Source: Micromonospora matsumotoense
Lineage (GTDB): Bacteria > Actinomycetota > Actinomycetes > Mycobacteriales > Micromonosporaceae
Assembly (NCBI RefSeq): GCF_900091525.1
Contig: NZ_FMCU01000005.1
Span: 62,001 to 126,000 of the forward strand
DNA: 64,000 bases
Direction of reading: 5' to 3'
A model generated the notes under the pieces. The model was given only the letters and a program-made list of their open reading frames with translations. It did not search any database and was not told the DNA's origin. The translations under genes were made by a program, and so were the position numbers. Positions 55,392 through 63,710 of this stretch are shown here, one piece after another; within the stretch, counting starts at the first letter, position 1, and every line of letters begins with the position of its first letter.

Positions 55392-56648
55392 GTGACCGTG
55401 CGCTCCACCGACCCCGGCCCGGCCGGGACGCCCGACGCGCCCCGGCCGCCCGGCGTGCCCGCCCCCGGCCCGGCCGCCGCCGCAATCTCCCCGGCCGGGT
55501 CCGAGCCGGCCGGGTCCGAGCCGGCCGGGTCCGCGTCCGCCCCGGGTCGACGGACCGCCGCCGGGTGGGTCCGCACCCCGAAGGTCGCCGCCGGTACGCC
55601 CCGACCGGCCGGGCTGCGTAAGCGCTGGCTCGCCGCCGGGGTGCTCGCCGTGCTGGTCGCCCTGGTCGCCGGGGTGTCCCTCGGCCCGGTCGGCCTGCCG
55701 CCCGGCAGCGTCGCCGCCGAACTGCTCAACCTGCTGCCCGGGGTACGCCTGGACAGCGGGCTGACCGAACGCGAGATCGCCATCGTCACCGAGCTGCGGC
55801 TGCCCCGGGTGGTGCTCGGCCTGCTCGTCGGTGGTCTGCTCGCCCTGGCCGGCGGCTGCTACCAGGGTGTGTTCCGCAACCCGTTGGCCGACCCGTACCT
55901 GCTGGGGGTGGCGGCCGGCGCGGGGCTCGCGGTGACCGCCGTGATCACGCTGGGCGGCGTCGGGGCGGGCGGGGCGCTGACCGGGATGCCGGTCACCATC
56001 CCGCTCGCCGCGTTCGTCGGTTCGCTCGGGGCGGTCGCCCTGACGTACCTGCTCGGGGCGGCCGGCGGACGGGACCGGTCACCGGCGACCCTGATCCTGG
56101 CCGGGGTGGCGGTGTCGGCGTTCCTCGCCGCCGGGCAGACGTACCTGCTGCAACGGCACTCCGACAGCATCCAGCAGGTCTACTCCTGGTTGCTCGGGCG
56201 GCTGGGCACCGCCGGCTGGGGCGACGTCCGGCTGATCCTGCCCTACTTCGTGCTGACCGCCGTCGTGGTGCTGCTGCACCGGCGGGAACTCGACGTGCTC
56301 TCCGTCGGCGACGACGAGGCGGCCAGCCTCGGCCTGCACCCGCAGCGCTCCCGCTACCTGCTGATCGCCGCCGCCTCACTCGGCACCGCCGCCGCCGTCT
56401 CCGCCTCCGGGCTGATCGGCTTCGTCGGGATCATCGTGCCGCACACCGTACGGCTGCTGGCCGGGTCGAGCTACCGGGTGATCCTGCCGCTGTCGATGCT
56501 CTTCGGCGGGGCGTTCCTGGCGCTGACCGACGTGGTCGCCCGGACCGCCGCCGCCCCCGCCGAGATCCCGATCGGCGTGGTGACCGCCCTGCTCGGCGGC
56601 CCGTTCTTCGTCCTGGTCCTGCGCACCGCCCGCCGGGTCTTCCCGTGA
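55392..56648 (+). CDS. btuC: cobalamin-type ABC importer permease
   Basis: The 418-residue FecCD/BtuC-family permease has about ten transmembrane helices, with RLPRVVLGLLVGGLLALAGG, NPLADPYLLGVAAGAGLAV and GLIGFVGIIVPHTVRLLAGS as family landmarks. The first 80 residues are an unusual Ala/Pro/Gly-rich cytoplasmic extension containing three PAGSE repeats encoded by a 15-bp minisatellite. The GTG at 55392 is 13 bases after btuF. Its stop codon is overlapped by the first interspersed repeat. Confidence 0.93.
   Translation: MTVRSTDPGPAGTPDAPRPPGVPAPGPAAAAISPAGSEPAGSEPAGSASAPGRRTAAGWVRTPKVAAGTPRPAGLRKRWLAAGVLAVLVALVAGVSLGPVGLPPGSVAAELLNLLPGVRLDSGLTEREIAIVTELRLPRVVLGLLVGGLLALAGGCYQGVFRNPLADPYLLGVAAGAGLAVTAVITLGGVGAGGALTGMPVTIPLAAFVGSLGAVALTYLLGAAGGRDRSPATLILAGVAVSAFLAAGQTYLLQRHSDSIQQVYSWLLGRLGTAGWGDVRLILPYFVLTAVVVLLHRRELDVLSVGDDEAASLGLHPQRSRYLLIAAASLGTAAAVSASGLIGFVGIIVPHTVRLLAGSSYRVILPLSMLFGGAFLALTDVVARTAAAPAEIPIGVVTALLGGPFFVLVLRTARRVFP
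55491..55535 (+). repeat. 15-bp coding minisatellite in btuC
   Basis: Three units of ccggccgggtccgag begin at 55491, 55506 and 55521, encoding PAGSE repeats; the last unit differs. Confidence 0.85.
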
Positions 56649-56690
56649 GCGCGAGGAGTGAGCCGGGTTTGCGAGCCCCGCAGTCGCGAA
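56645..56690 (+). repeat. interspersed repeat, copy 2
   Basis: A 46-bp element beginning gtgagcgcgaggagtgagcc and including ttgcgagccccgcagtcgcgaa, whose ttgcga/tcgcgaa arms can pair. Its first GTGA overlaps the btuC stop codon. It is a direct repeat of copy 3, 59 bp further. Confidence 0.8.
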
Positions 56691-56703
56691 CAGAGGTGGC
56701 CCC

Positions 56704-56742
56704 GTGAGCGCGAGGAGTGAGCCGGGTTTGCGGACCCCACAG
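56704..56742 (+). repeat. interspersed repeat, copy 3, forming the start of btuD
   Basis: The first 33 bases are nearly identical to copy 2. In this copy the leading GTG is the start codon of the ATPase and the element codes for its first 13 residues (MSARSEPGLRTPQ). Confidence 0.8.
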
Positions 56743-57534
56743 GCGGGGGTGCCGGCGGTCGAGGTGCGGGGGCTGCACGTGCGGCTGGGTGGGGCGGTGA
56801 TCCTGGCCGGCGTCGACCTGACGGTCACCCCGGGCGAGTGGGTCACGGTGATCGGGCCGAACGGCGCCGGCAAGTCGACGCTGCTGCGTGCCGTCGGCGG
56901 CCTGCTGCCCGCCCCCGGCGCGGTCTCGCTGTTCGGTACGCCGTCCGGCGCGCTGCGTCGCCGCGACCGGGCCCGGGTGGTGGCGACGGTGGCGCAGTCC
57001 CCGGTGGTGCCGGCGGGCATGTCGGTGTTCGACTACGTCCTGCTGGGGCGGACCCCGTACATCGCGCCGCTGGGTCGGGAGTCGGCGGCCGACCTGGCCG
57101 CCGTGCACGACGTACTCGACCGGTTGGATCTGACCGGGTTCCCCCGGCGGGAGCTGGCCACCCTCTCCGGCGGGGAGCGCCAGCGGGTCTTCCTGGCCCG
57201 GGCGCTGGCCCAGGGTGCCACCCTGCTGCTGCTGGACGAGCCGACCAGCGCGTTGGACATCGGCCACCAGCAGGAGGTGCTGGAGTTGGTGGACCAGCTC
57301 CGCCGGGCGCACGGCCTGACCGTGCTGGCCACCATGCACGACCTCTCCGTGGCCGGTGAGTACGCCGACCGGATGGTGCTGCTCGCCGACGGCCGGGTCG
57401 TCGCGGCGGGCCCGCCCGACGAGGTGCTCACCGAGGAGTTGCTGTCCCGCCACTACCGGGCCCGGGTCCGGGTCATCCCCGGCGACCGCGGCCCCCTGGT
57501 GGTCCCCATCCGTCCCGAATCGCCACGGTCGTGA
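56704..57534 (+). CDS. btuD: cobalamin-type ABC importer ATPase
   Basis: The 276-residue ATPase has Walker [10 protein letters not shown] (51-59), signature LSGGERQRVFLARAL and Walker B LLLLDEPTSALD. It completes the btuFCD importer. The first 13 residues are encoded by an interspersed repeat and lie outside the conserved domain, which begins around VPAVEVRGL. No better start is visible between 56742 and the domain. Confidence 0.93.
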   Translation: MSARSEPGLRTPQAGVPAVEVRGLHVRLGGAVILAGVDLTVTPGEWVTVIGPNGAGKSTLLRAVGGLLPAPGAVSLFGTPSGALRRRDRARVVATVAQSPVVPAGMSVFDYVLLGRTPYIAPLGRESAADLAAVHDVLDRLDLTGFPRRELATLSGGERQRVFLARALAQGATLLLLDEPTSALDIGHQQEVLELVDQLRRAHGLTVLATMHDLSVAGEYADRMVLLADGRVVAAGPPDEVLTEELLSRHYRARVRVIPGDRGPLVVPIRPESPRS

Positions 57535-57537
57535 AGC

Positions 57538-58314
57538 TCACCGCTGTCCGGCAGCACCCGTCTGGAGCAGGGAGAAGCGGGCGCCCTGGGGGTCGCGGAG
57601 GGTGGTGCGGCGGCCCAGGAGGGTGTCCCGGGGTGGGGTGAGGATGGTGCCGCCGAGGGTGGTGGCGCGGGCGGCGGTCGCGTCCACGTCGGCCACCGCG
57701 AAGAACACCGACCAGTACGCGGGCCGGTCGGTAGGCGGGTCGCCGCCGGGCGTCGGCAGCATTCCGGCCACGATCCGTGTCCCGCACCGCCAGCCGGTGT
57801 AGCCGGGCCCGGCACTGGACTGCTCCTGGGGATGCCAGCCGAAGACCAGCTCGTAGAAGAGCACCGCACCCTCCGGGTCCGGGCTGACCAACTCGTTCCA
57901 GCACATCGCCCCGGGAGCGTCGCGCAACTCCGCCCCGGGCATCCGCATGGGCTGCCAGACGCTGAACACCGCGCCGGCCGGGTCGGTGAAGACCGCCATC
58001 CGGCCGGCGTCGAGTACGTCGAACGGGGCGACCAGCACCTGCCCGCCGGCTGCCTCGACCCGGGTGGTGACCAGATCGGCGTCGTCGGTCGCCACGTACG
58101 TCGACCAGACCGGCACCTGGTCCGGGTCGGCCGGTGGGCCGGCGCCCGCCACCGCCCGGCCGTCCCGGCGGAAGGTGGTGTAGCCGGCGGCCTCGGGTTC
58201 CGGCGCGATCCGGCCGGTCCAGCCGAACAGTTCGGGGTAGAACCGCCGGGCGGCGTCCAGGTCGGGGGTCGCCAGGTCGGTCCAGCAGGGCGTGCCCGCG
58301 GCGACGGTGCTCAC
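57538..58314 (-). CDS. VOC family protein with two glyoxalase-like domains
   Basis: The 258-residue protein holds two consecutive vicinal-oxygen-chelate modules. The first has CWTDLATPDLDAARRFYPEL, the second CWNELVSPDPEGAVLFYEL; both continue to GWxxP-like and DPxGAxFS segments. This two-module form resembles actinobacterial hydroxylase-like CFP30B proteins, not glyoxalase I. The GTG at 58314 gives the usual N-terminus behind gagagggg. Its stop faces the btuD stop across three bases. Confidence 0.9.
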   Translation of the reverse strand: MSTVAAGTPCWTDLATPDLDAARRFYPELFGWTGRIAPEPEAAGYTTFRRDGRAVAGAGPPADPDQVPVWSTYVATDDADLVTTRVEAAGGQVLVAPFDVLDAGRMAVFTDPAGAVFSVWQPMRMPGAELRDAPGAMCWNELVSPDPEGAVLFYELVFGWHPQEQSSAGPGYTGWRCGTRIVAGMLPTPGGDPPTDRPAYWSVFFAVADVDATAARATTLGGTILTPPRDTLLGRRTTLRDPQGARFSLLQTGAAGQR

Positions 58315-58407
58315 GTCGGCCCCTCTCGGCTGCGGGGGCGTGCCGGTGGGACGCCCTGCCGGCATCGTGGCACCGGTCGCCGGCCACCGGGCCGAACCGG
58401 CGAAAGG

Positions 58408-59145
58408 TCAACTGAACCGGCGACCCTCGTCGCGCCGGTACGCCCAGCCGGAGACCGCGGCGAGCAGCACGATCCAGACGCCGAGCATGGTCAGGGCGAG
58501 CGGGTCGGGTCGCCAGTCGCCGACCGCCGCCCACATCAGCTCGACCGCCCCCCGGGTGGGCAGGAACGGCGCGATCACCTGGATGAAGCCGGGGGCGTCG
58601 CCGGGGGCGGAGAGCAGGCCGCCGCCGAAGGCCAGCGGGAAGAAGATGACCTGCGCGACCACGATCGCCGCCTTGCTCGGCAGCGAGTAGCCGATGGCGA
58701 GACCCAGCAGGGTGAACGGCACCGACACGACCGCCACGGTGAGCGCGCCGAGCAGCAGCCCGACCGGGGTGACCCGGGCGGCCGTGGCGACCGTCGCGAT
58801 GATCACGACGGGCAGCATCGACAGGTAGGTCAGCACCAGCCCGGCCAGGATCCGCCCGGCCAGTCGGGGTCCCGGCCCGGCGGGCAGGGTGCGGGTGTAC
58901 GGGTTCCAGGGTTGGTCGCGGTCCTCGGCGACGCCGATGCCGTACTGGAAGATGTTGGCGCTCATCACCGCGAAGGTGACCATCGCGGCGGTGGCGTAGG
59001 TGGCGCCGGTCGGGTCGTCCCCGGCGAACGGGACGACGAAGAAGAGCATCGCGGCGGCGGGGAAGAAGGCGCTGCCGACCACGGCGACCGGGATGCGGAT
59101 GATCTCCAGTAGCTGGTAGCGGGCGTGGACCAGGGTGAGCGGCAC
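58408..59145 (-). CDS. ABC-2 type permease
   Basis: The 245-residue protein has six hydrophobic helices in the ABC-2 arrangement, with FFPAAAMLFFVVPFAG first and PLAFGGGLLSAPGDAPGFIQ before the last pair. It starts at a GTG behind gaggag, 12 bases after the ATPase gene, and is the last gene of a four-gene operon. Confidence 0.9.
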   Translation of the reverse strand: MPLTLVHARYQLLEIIRIPVAVVGSAFFPAAAMLFFVVPFAGDDPTGATYATAAMVTFAVMSANIFQYGIGVAEDRDQPWNPYTRTLPAGPGPRLAGRILAGLVLTYLSMLPVVIIATVATAARVTPVGLLLGALTVAVVSVPFTLLGLAIGYSLPSKAAIVVAQVIFFPLAFGGGLLSAPGDAPGFIQVIAPFLPTRGAVELMWAAVGDWRPDPLALTMLGVWIVLLAAVSGWAYRRDEGRRFS

Positions 59146-59157
59146 GGCGTCGACTCC

Positions 59158-60135
59158 TCAGGCGGTGGGTCGGCCGCCGGCGGCGGCGCTGGTGGCGGTG
59201 GTCCGGGCGGCGCCGGCCGGGCCGGCGGCGGCCCCGGTGGCGGTGCTGGTGGTGGTGCCGGCCGGGCCGGTGCCGGTGGTGGTGATGGCGAGGAACGCCT
59301 CCTCCAGCGAGGTGGGGCGGACCTCCAGTTCGCGGAACGCGACCCCGGCGGTGACCAGGTCACGGACCAGTTGGTCGGCGTCGGTGGTGAGTAGGTGGGT
59401 CCGCCCGTCGGTGCGCTCGGTGGCGACCACACCGGGCAGCGTGGGCAGGTCGTCGGCGGTCAGGCTGACCCGGCGGACGCCGACGATGCCCCGGATCGCA
59501 TCGACGGTGTCGTCGGCGAGCACCCGGCCCTGCCCGAGCACCACCACCCGCTGCGCCAGCGCCTCCACCTCTTCGAGGTAGTGGCTGCTCAGCAGCACCG
59601 TCCCGCCGTCGGCGTGGAACGACCGGATCGCCTCCCACAGGGTGTGCCGGGCCTCGACGTCCAGCCCGGTGGTGGGCTCGTCCAGGATGACCAGCCGGGG
59701 CCGGCCGACGAACGCCAGCGCGACGGCGAGCCGCCGCCGTTGCCCGCCGGAGAGCCCGCCGGTCTGTCGTCGCACCTGGTCGGTGAGGCCGAACCGGTCG
59801 AGCAGTTCGGCCCGGGGCACCGGGTCGGGGAAGTGCGCGGCGACGAAGTCGATCACCTCGCCGACCCGGAGGGTGCCGGGCAGGCCGGTCTCCTGCGGGG
59901 TGACCCCGAGCTGCCGCCGGGCGGCCGGCTGGCGGGGGTCGCCGCCGAAGAGCTCGACCCGGCCGGCGGTGGGCCGGCGCAGCCCGACCAGCATGTTGAT
60001 CAGGGTGCTCTTGCCGGCGCCGTTGGGCCCGAGTAGGCCGACGAGTTCGCCGGCGTGGACGGTCAGGTCGACCCGGTCGAGGGCAAGGACGTCGCCGTAC
60101 CGGCGGGTGGCCTGGTCGGCGTGGGCGAGGATCAT
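59158..60135 (-). CDS. ABC transporter ATPase
   Basis: The 325-residue ATPase has Walker [10 protein letters not shown] (36-44), signature GLSGGQRRRLAVALA and Walker B LVILDEPTTGLDVEARH. After the ATPase and accessory region (to about 285) comes a Thr/Ala/Gly-rich tail of 40 residues that looks disordered. The ATG overlaps the regulator stop by four bases. It pairs with the permease that follows. Confidence 0.93.
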   Translation of the reverse strand: MILAHADQATRRYGDVLALDRVDLTVHAGELVGLLGPNGAGKSTLINMLVGLRRPTAGRVELFGGDPRQPAARRQLGVTPQETGLPGTLRVGEVIDFVAAHFPDPVPRAELLDRFGLTDQVRRQTGGLSGGQRRRLAVALAFVGRPRLVILDEPTTGLDVEARHTLWEAIRSFHADGGTVLLSSHYLEEVEALAQRVVVLGQGRVLADDTVDAIRGIVGVRRVSLTADDLPTLPGVVATERTDGRTHLLTTDADQLVRDLVTAGVAFRELEVRPTSLEEAFLAITTTGTGPAGTTTSTATGAAAGPAGAARTTATSAAAGGRPTA

Positions 60136-60443
60136 CGGGTCTCCCTGGGGGCGGGCGGGTCGAGCAGGGCGCGGATGTTCTCGGTGTACTCCTCGAACGC
60201 CCGCCGCCCGCGCCGGCTGAGCCGGACCAGGGTGGTCGGGGTGCGTCCGCGGTGGGTCTTGTCGATCTCGACGTAGCCGGCGTCCTCCAGCTTGCGCAGG
60301 TGGACGGAGAGGTTGCCGGGGGTCATCGCGAGCAGTTCCTGGAGGCGGGGAAAGGTGATCCGGTCGCCGTCGGCGAGGGTGGCCAGGGTGACCACCACCC
60401 GCAGCCGGGCCTGGGCGTGGATGACCGGGTCCAGTTCGCTCAT
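60132..60443 (-). CDS. winged-helix regulator of the ABC operon
   Basis: The 103-residue protein is a small winged helix: RVVVTLATLADGDRITFPRL, LLAMTPGNLSVHLRKLEDAG and a wing KTHRGRTPTTLVRLSRRG. This is the short ArsR-like type usually encoded next to a membrane protein and an ABC exporter and acting as an autorepressor. Starts and stops overlap both neighbours by four bases. The probable operator is at 61077-61093. Confidence 0.9.
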   Translation of the reverse strand: MSELDPVIHAQARLRVVVTLATLADGDRITFPRLQELLAMTPGNLSVHLRKLEDAGYVEIDKTHRGRTPTTLVRLSRRGRRAFEEYTENIRALLDPPAPRETR

Positions 60444-61069
60444 CCGTGGCGCTGCCGGGCGAGCGCACCTGCCACCAGCATCCCGCCGCCGCCGGCCACC
60501 GAGACCACCAGGGCGTGCCAGCCGGGGCCGGCGAGCACCCCGACGATGTTGACGGCGGTGAGCCAGACGCCGAGGCGGAACAGCGTGCGGTCGAGCCAGA
60601 TCGCGCCGCCGGCCATGTGCAGCGCGCCGGTCAGCGCCACCGACAGCGCCGACCAGAGCAGCCCGGCGAGGTCGTGCGGCAGGCTGTCGGTGACCCGGCC
60701 GAGGATCAGCGACAGGCTCAGGAACCCGAGCCCCCAGGATGCGCCGTACCAGCTGCCGCGTCGGGCCGACTCACCGGCGACGTGCCGGTAGGCGCGGGCG
60801 CTGCCCACCCCGAAGACCGCCGCCGCGGCGGCGAGCAGCACGAAGAGCAGGGTCAGCGGCAGCCAGGCGGGCATGGCGACAAGCGTCCGGCCGTCGGGGG
60901 AGAAGCGCAGGAAGTAGATCCCGAAGCCGATCAGCCAGGCGAACCCCCACGGCCAGTAGTGCACCCGGGGGTCGGGTTCCAGCCGTCGGGCGGTGCTGGC
61001 CCGTTGCTCGCGGATCAGTCGCATCGCGTCGGCGGCGTCGAGCGGGGCGGTGTCGCCATCCGTGGTCAT
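60440..61069 (-). CDS. six-helix membrane protein heading the ABC operon
   Basis: The 209-residue protein has a soluble N-terminus of about 40 residues and then about six hydrophobic helices (WPWGFAWLIGFGIYFLRF, WLPLTLLFVLLAAAAAVFGV and others). It resembles the membrane partners found with short winged-helix regulators. Function is unknown; it may sense membrane state for the regulator. The ATG at 61069 is eight bases from the operator. Confidence 0.82.
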   Translation of the reverse strand: MTTDGDTAPLDAADAMRLIREQRASTARRLEPDPRVHYWPWGFAWLIGFGIYFLRFSPDGRTLVAMPAWLPLTLLFVLLAAAAAVFGVGSARAYRHVAGESARRGSWYGASWGLGFLSLSLILGRVTDSLPHDLAGLLWSALSVALTGALHMAGGAIWLDRTLFRLGVWLTAVNIVGVLAGPGWHALVVSVAGGGGMLVAGALARQRHG

Positions 61070-61076
61070 GCAAACT

Positions 61077-61093
61077 ACTTTAAAACACAAAGT
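61077..61093. promoter_or_regulatory. candidate operator of the ABC operon
   Basis: ACTTT (61077-61081), seven bases and AAAGT (61089-61093) form a perfect AT-rich inverted repeat in very GC-rich surroundings, directly before the first gene of the operon. A TAGTTT box on the minus strand lies between it and the ATG. Confidence 0.6.
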
Positions 61094-61286
61094 CCAGCCG
61101 CTGGCACGCCGGGTCCGCCACCGGACAGCGGCTGCCCACCCCGACGCGGCGGCAGCGCGGTGGGCCGACCGGTGCGGTGGCAGTGCTGCGGGCCGATCGG
61201 CACGGCGGGCCGACCGGCACGGCGGAGGATGTCCGGGTGGGCGGGCCGTCGCCGACGCCGGCACTGTCAGGGGACGCCGGTCGGGG

Positions 61287-63374
61287 TCAGGCCGCCGGTG
61301 GCTCGGCCAGCGGGCCGGGCAGCGGTGCGGTGTGCAGCACCGACAACCCGGACACGGCCCGGGTCAGCGCCACATAGAGGCGGTGCAGGCCACGCTGCTC
61401 GGCGGCCACGATCGCGGCCGGCTCCACAACCACCACGTGGTCGTACTCCAGGCCCTTGACCAGGGTCGCGGGGACCACGGTGACCCGCGCCGAGGCCGCC
61501 ACGTCGTCGGCGGTCGCGGTCGGCACCCCGGCGGCGGCGAGCGCCGCGCGCAGCCCGTCCACCGCGTCGTCGGCGGCGATCACCCCGACCGAGCCGTCGT
61601 GCCCGAGCGCCGCGCGCACCTCGGCCACCGTCGCCGCCGCCAGATCGGCCACGGCACGCACGTCGAGCGCGCCGTCGTGGCGCAACGACACCGCCGGGGG
61701 TACGTCGACAGCCAGCGCCGGCAGCAACCGGTTGGCGAACGCGACCACCACGGCGGGCACCCGGAAGCCGACGCTCAGCGGCACCACCACCGCGTCCGGC
61801 TTGCCCAGGTGGGCCAGGGATTCCCGCCAGTCGGTGGCCGCCCACGGGGCGGTGCCCTGGGCCAGGTCGCCGAGCAGGGTGATCGAGCCGTGCTCGCTGC
61901 GGCGGGCGATGGCCCGGCACTGCATCGGGGAGAGATCCTGCGCCTCGTCGACGACCACGTGCCCGAAGCCGGTGGTCCTTTCGATCAGCCCGGCAGCCTC
62001 GTCGATCAGCACCGTGTCGGCGGCCGTCCACCGGGTCGCCTTCGGCGTCCGGCCCAGCTTCGTGCCGCGCAACAGGGCCTGTTCCCCGTCGGTGAGCAGC
62101 CCGTCGGCGGCGGTGGCCAGGACGTCCGGATCGCCGAGCACGGAGTGCACCAGCCCCTCCGGGGTGAGCGCCGGCCAGGCCGCGTCGAGGAAGGCGGTCA
62201 CCGGGCGGGCCTTCCCCATCCGGCGCAGCCAGGCGTCGCCCGGCGACTCGGCCCGGCGGGCCTCGGCCTGGCGTTGCAGCAACCCGACCACCCGGGCCCG
62301 GACCCGCTCCCGCCCGGTGTCGTACGGCAGGCCCTCCCGGCGGGTCTCCTCGATCACCCGGTGCAGCGGGTCCAGGCCGATCCGCCAGCGGAACGAGCCG
62401 TCCGACACCATGATCGGTTCGGTGGGCGCGGTGATCAGGGCGTCCGCCGCGCGCCGGAGCACCCCGGCCATCCGGGGGTCGTGCTTGAGGGCGGCCACCG
62501 CCGGGTCGTCGACCGCCCGGACGGGCACCCGGGCGACCAGGTCCTCCACGGTGGCCTGGGCCACCTCGACCTCGCCGAGGGCGGGCAGCACCGCCGCGAT
62601 GTACGACAGGAACGCCCGGTTCGGGCCGACGATCAGCACCCCGGCCCGGCGCAGCCGCTCCCGGTGCAGATAGAGCAGGTACGCGGCGCGGTGCAGCCCG
62701 ACCGCCGTCTTGCCGGTGCCCGGCGCACCCTGGACGCAGATCGAGTCGGCCAGGTCGGCCCGGACCAGCTCGTCCTGCTCGGGCTGGATGGTGGCGACGA
62801 TGTCCCGCATCGGCCCGACCCGGGGACGTTCGATCTCGGCGGTGAGGATCCGGCTGGCGGTGCCCAGCTCCTCGCCCCGGTCCAGGTGCTCGTCCTCGAA
62901 GCTGGTCAGCGCCCCGGCGCTGAACCCGAACCGCCGTCGTACGGCGATCCCCTGCGGGTCGCGGGCGCTGGCCCGGTAGAACGCGCGGGACACCGGGGCC
63001 CGCCAGTCCAGCACCAGCGGCTCGCCCCGCTCGTCGGTGACGTGCCGCCGGCCGACGTGGTAACCCCGGCCGGCGTGCTCGGGGTCGGTGGGGCCGAAGT
63101 CCAGCCGGCCGAAGAAGAGCGCGGTGGCCGGGTCGTCGGCCAGTTCGGCGACCCGCCGGGCCAGGTGCCGGCCGAGCTGCTCGGCGGTGTACGCGTCCCC
63201 GGCGACCTTGTCGCCGGTGGCGAAGAGCGACTGGGCGCGTTCCCGCATCCGCCGCAGGGCGAGCCGGGAGGTCTCCAGGTGGGCCTGCTCGGTACTGAGT
63301 TCTGTTTCGAGGCGGGTGGGTGCCGGCTGTGCCGGTTCGGGGTGTGTCCTGCCGCGTTCGTCGGTTGCGGGCAC
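61287..63374 (-). CDS. helR: HelD/HelR-type UvrD-like helicase
   Basis: The 695-residue superfamily 1 ATPase has Walker A GAPGTGKTAV (about residue 215), Walker B VVVDEAQDLS (about 475), GDLAQGTAPWAATDW and VPATLVKGLEYDHVVVVEP. The N-terminal coiled coil of about 60 residues (EQAHLETSRLALRRMRERAQ) is the arm that enters the RNA polymerase secondary channel in HelD. Such proteins recycle stalled RNA polymerase, and the HelR branch protects it against rifamycins. The GTG at 63374 follows aggatcacc. I see no rifamycin-associated element upstream, so the HelR label is an inference. Confidence 0.85.
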   Translation of the reverse strand: MPATDERGRTHPEPAQPAPTRLETELSTEQAHLETSRLALRRMRERAQSLFATGDKVAGDAYTAEQLGRHLARRVAELADDPATALFFGRLDFGPTDPEHAGRGYHVGRRHVTDERGEPLVLDWRAPVSRAFYRASARDPQGIAVRRRFGFSAGALTSFEDEHLDRGEELGTASRILTAEIERPRVGPMRDIVATIQPEQDELVRADLADSICVQGAPGTGKTAVGLHRAAYLLYLHRERLRRAGVLIVGPNRAFLSYIAAVLPALGEVEVAQATVEDLVARVPVRAVDDPAVAALKHDPRMAGVLRRAADALITAPTEPIMVSDGSFRWRIGLDPLHRVIEETRREGLPYDTGRERVRARVVGLLQRQAEARRAESPGDAWLRRMGKARPVTAFLDAAWPALTPEGLVHSVLGDPDVLATAADGLLTDGEQALLRGTKLGRTPKATRWTAADTVLIDEAAGLIERTTGFGHVVVDEAQDLSPMQCRAIARRSEHGSITLLGDLAQGTAPWAATDWRESLAHLGKPDAVVVPLSVGFRVPAVVVAFANRLLPALAVDVPPAVSLRHDGALDVRAVADLAAATVAEVRAALGHDGSVGVIAADDAVDGLRAALAAAGVPTATADDVAASARVTVVPATLVKGLEYDHVVVVEPAAIVAAEQRGLHRLYVALTRAVSGLSVLHTAPLPGPLAEPPAA

Positions 63375-63710
63375 GGTGATCCTCTTTGGCGGTCGCGATC
63401 GGCTCGCCCGCGTATCCAGGACAGGTCCTTGGCGCGTGGGGACGTCCGCTGCGGTGCTACCTCACCACGGCCGTCGAGCGGTCAACCAGCGTACGCCCTG
63501 CCCAGCCTCCCGCTCCACCCAATTTCCTCCGTCCGGGCCGGTCACGTCGAGCATGCGGTGGCAAAAGGCGGCGAGGCGCTGACCGGTGACCGCCCGTTTC
63601 CGTTCGAGATCGACACCCGCGCCCTGCTGCGTCGCCGGTAGGGGGACGCCCGCCCCTGGTGGGGCGACCGGGTGCTGGCCGGGGTCCCGGGCAGGCGGGA
63701 TCATGGGGTC
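63375..63710. other. intergenic region with a possible gene remnant
   Basis: Apart from the short remnant listed at 63538-63641 there is no gene. The promoters of the flanking genes must lie here but no clear box was found. Confidence 0.5.
63538..63641 (+). pseudogene. possible C-terminal remnant of a Uma2-family endonuclease
   Basis: About 34 codons ending at a TAG read GEALTGDRPFPFEIDTRALL near the end, which resembles the last strand and tail of Uma2 (DUF820) proteins. No start or upstream domain is present. The match is short and made from memory. Confidence 0.3.

Noticed and set aside
60993-63641. An 882-codon plus-strand frame
   Set aside because: Antisense to the HelD/HelR-like helicase. 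Only its last codons, outside that gene, were considered and listed as a possible remnant.
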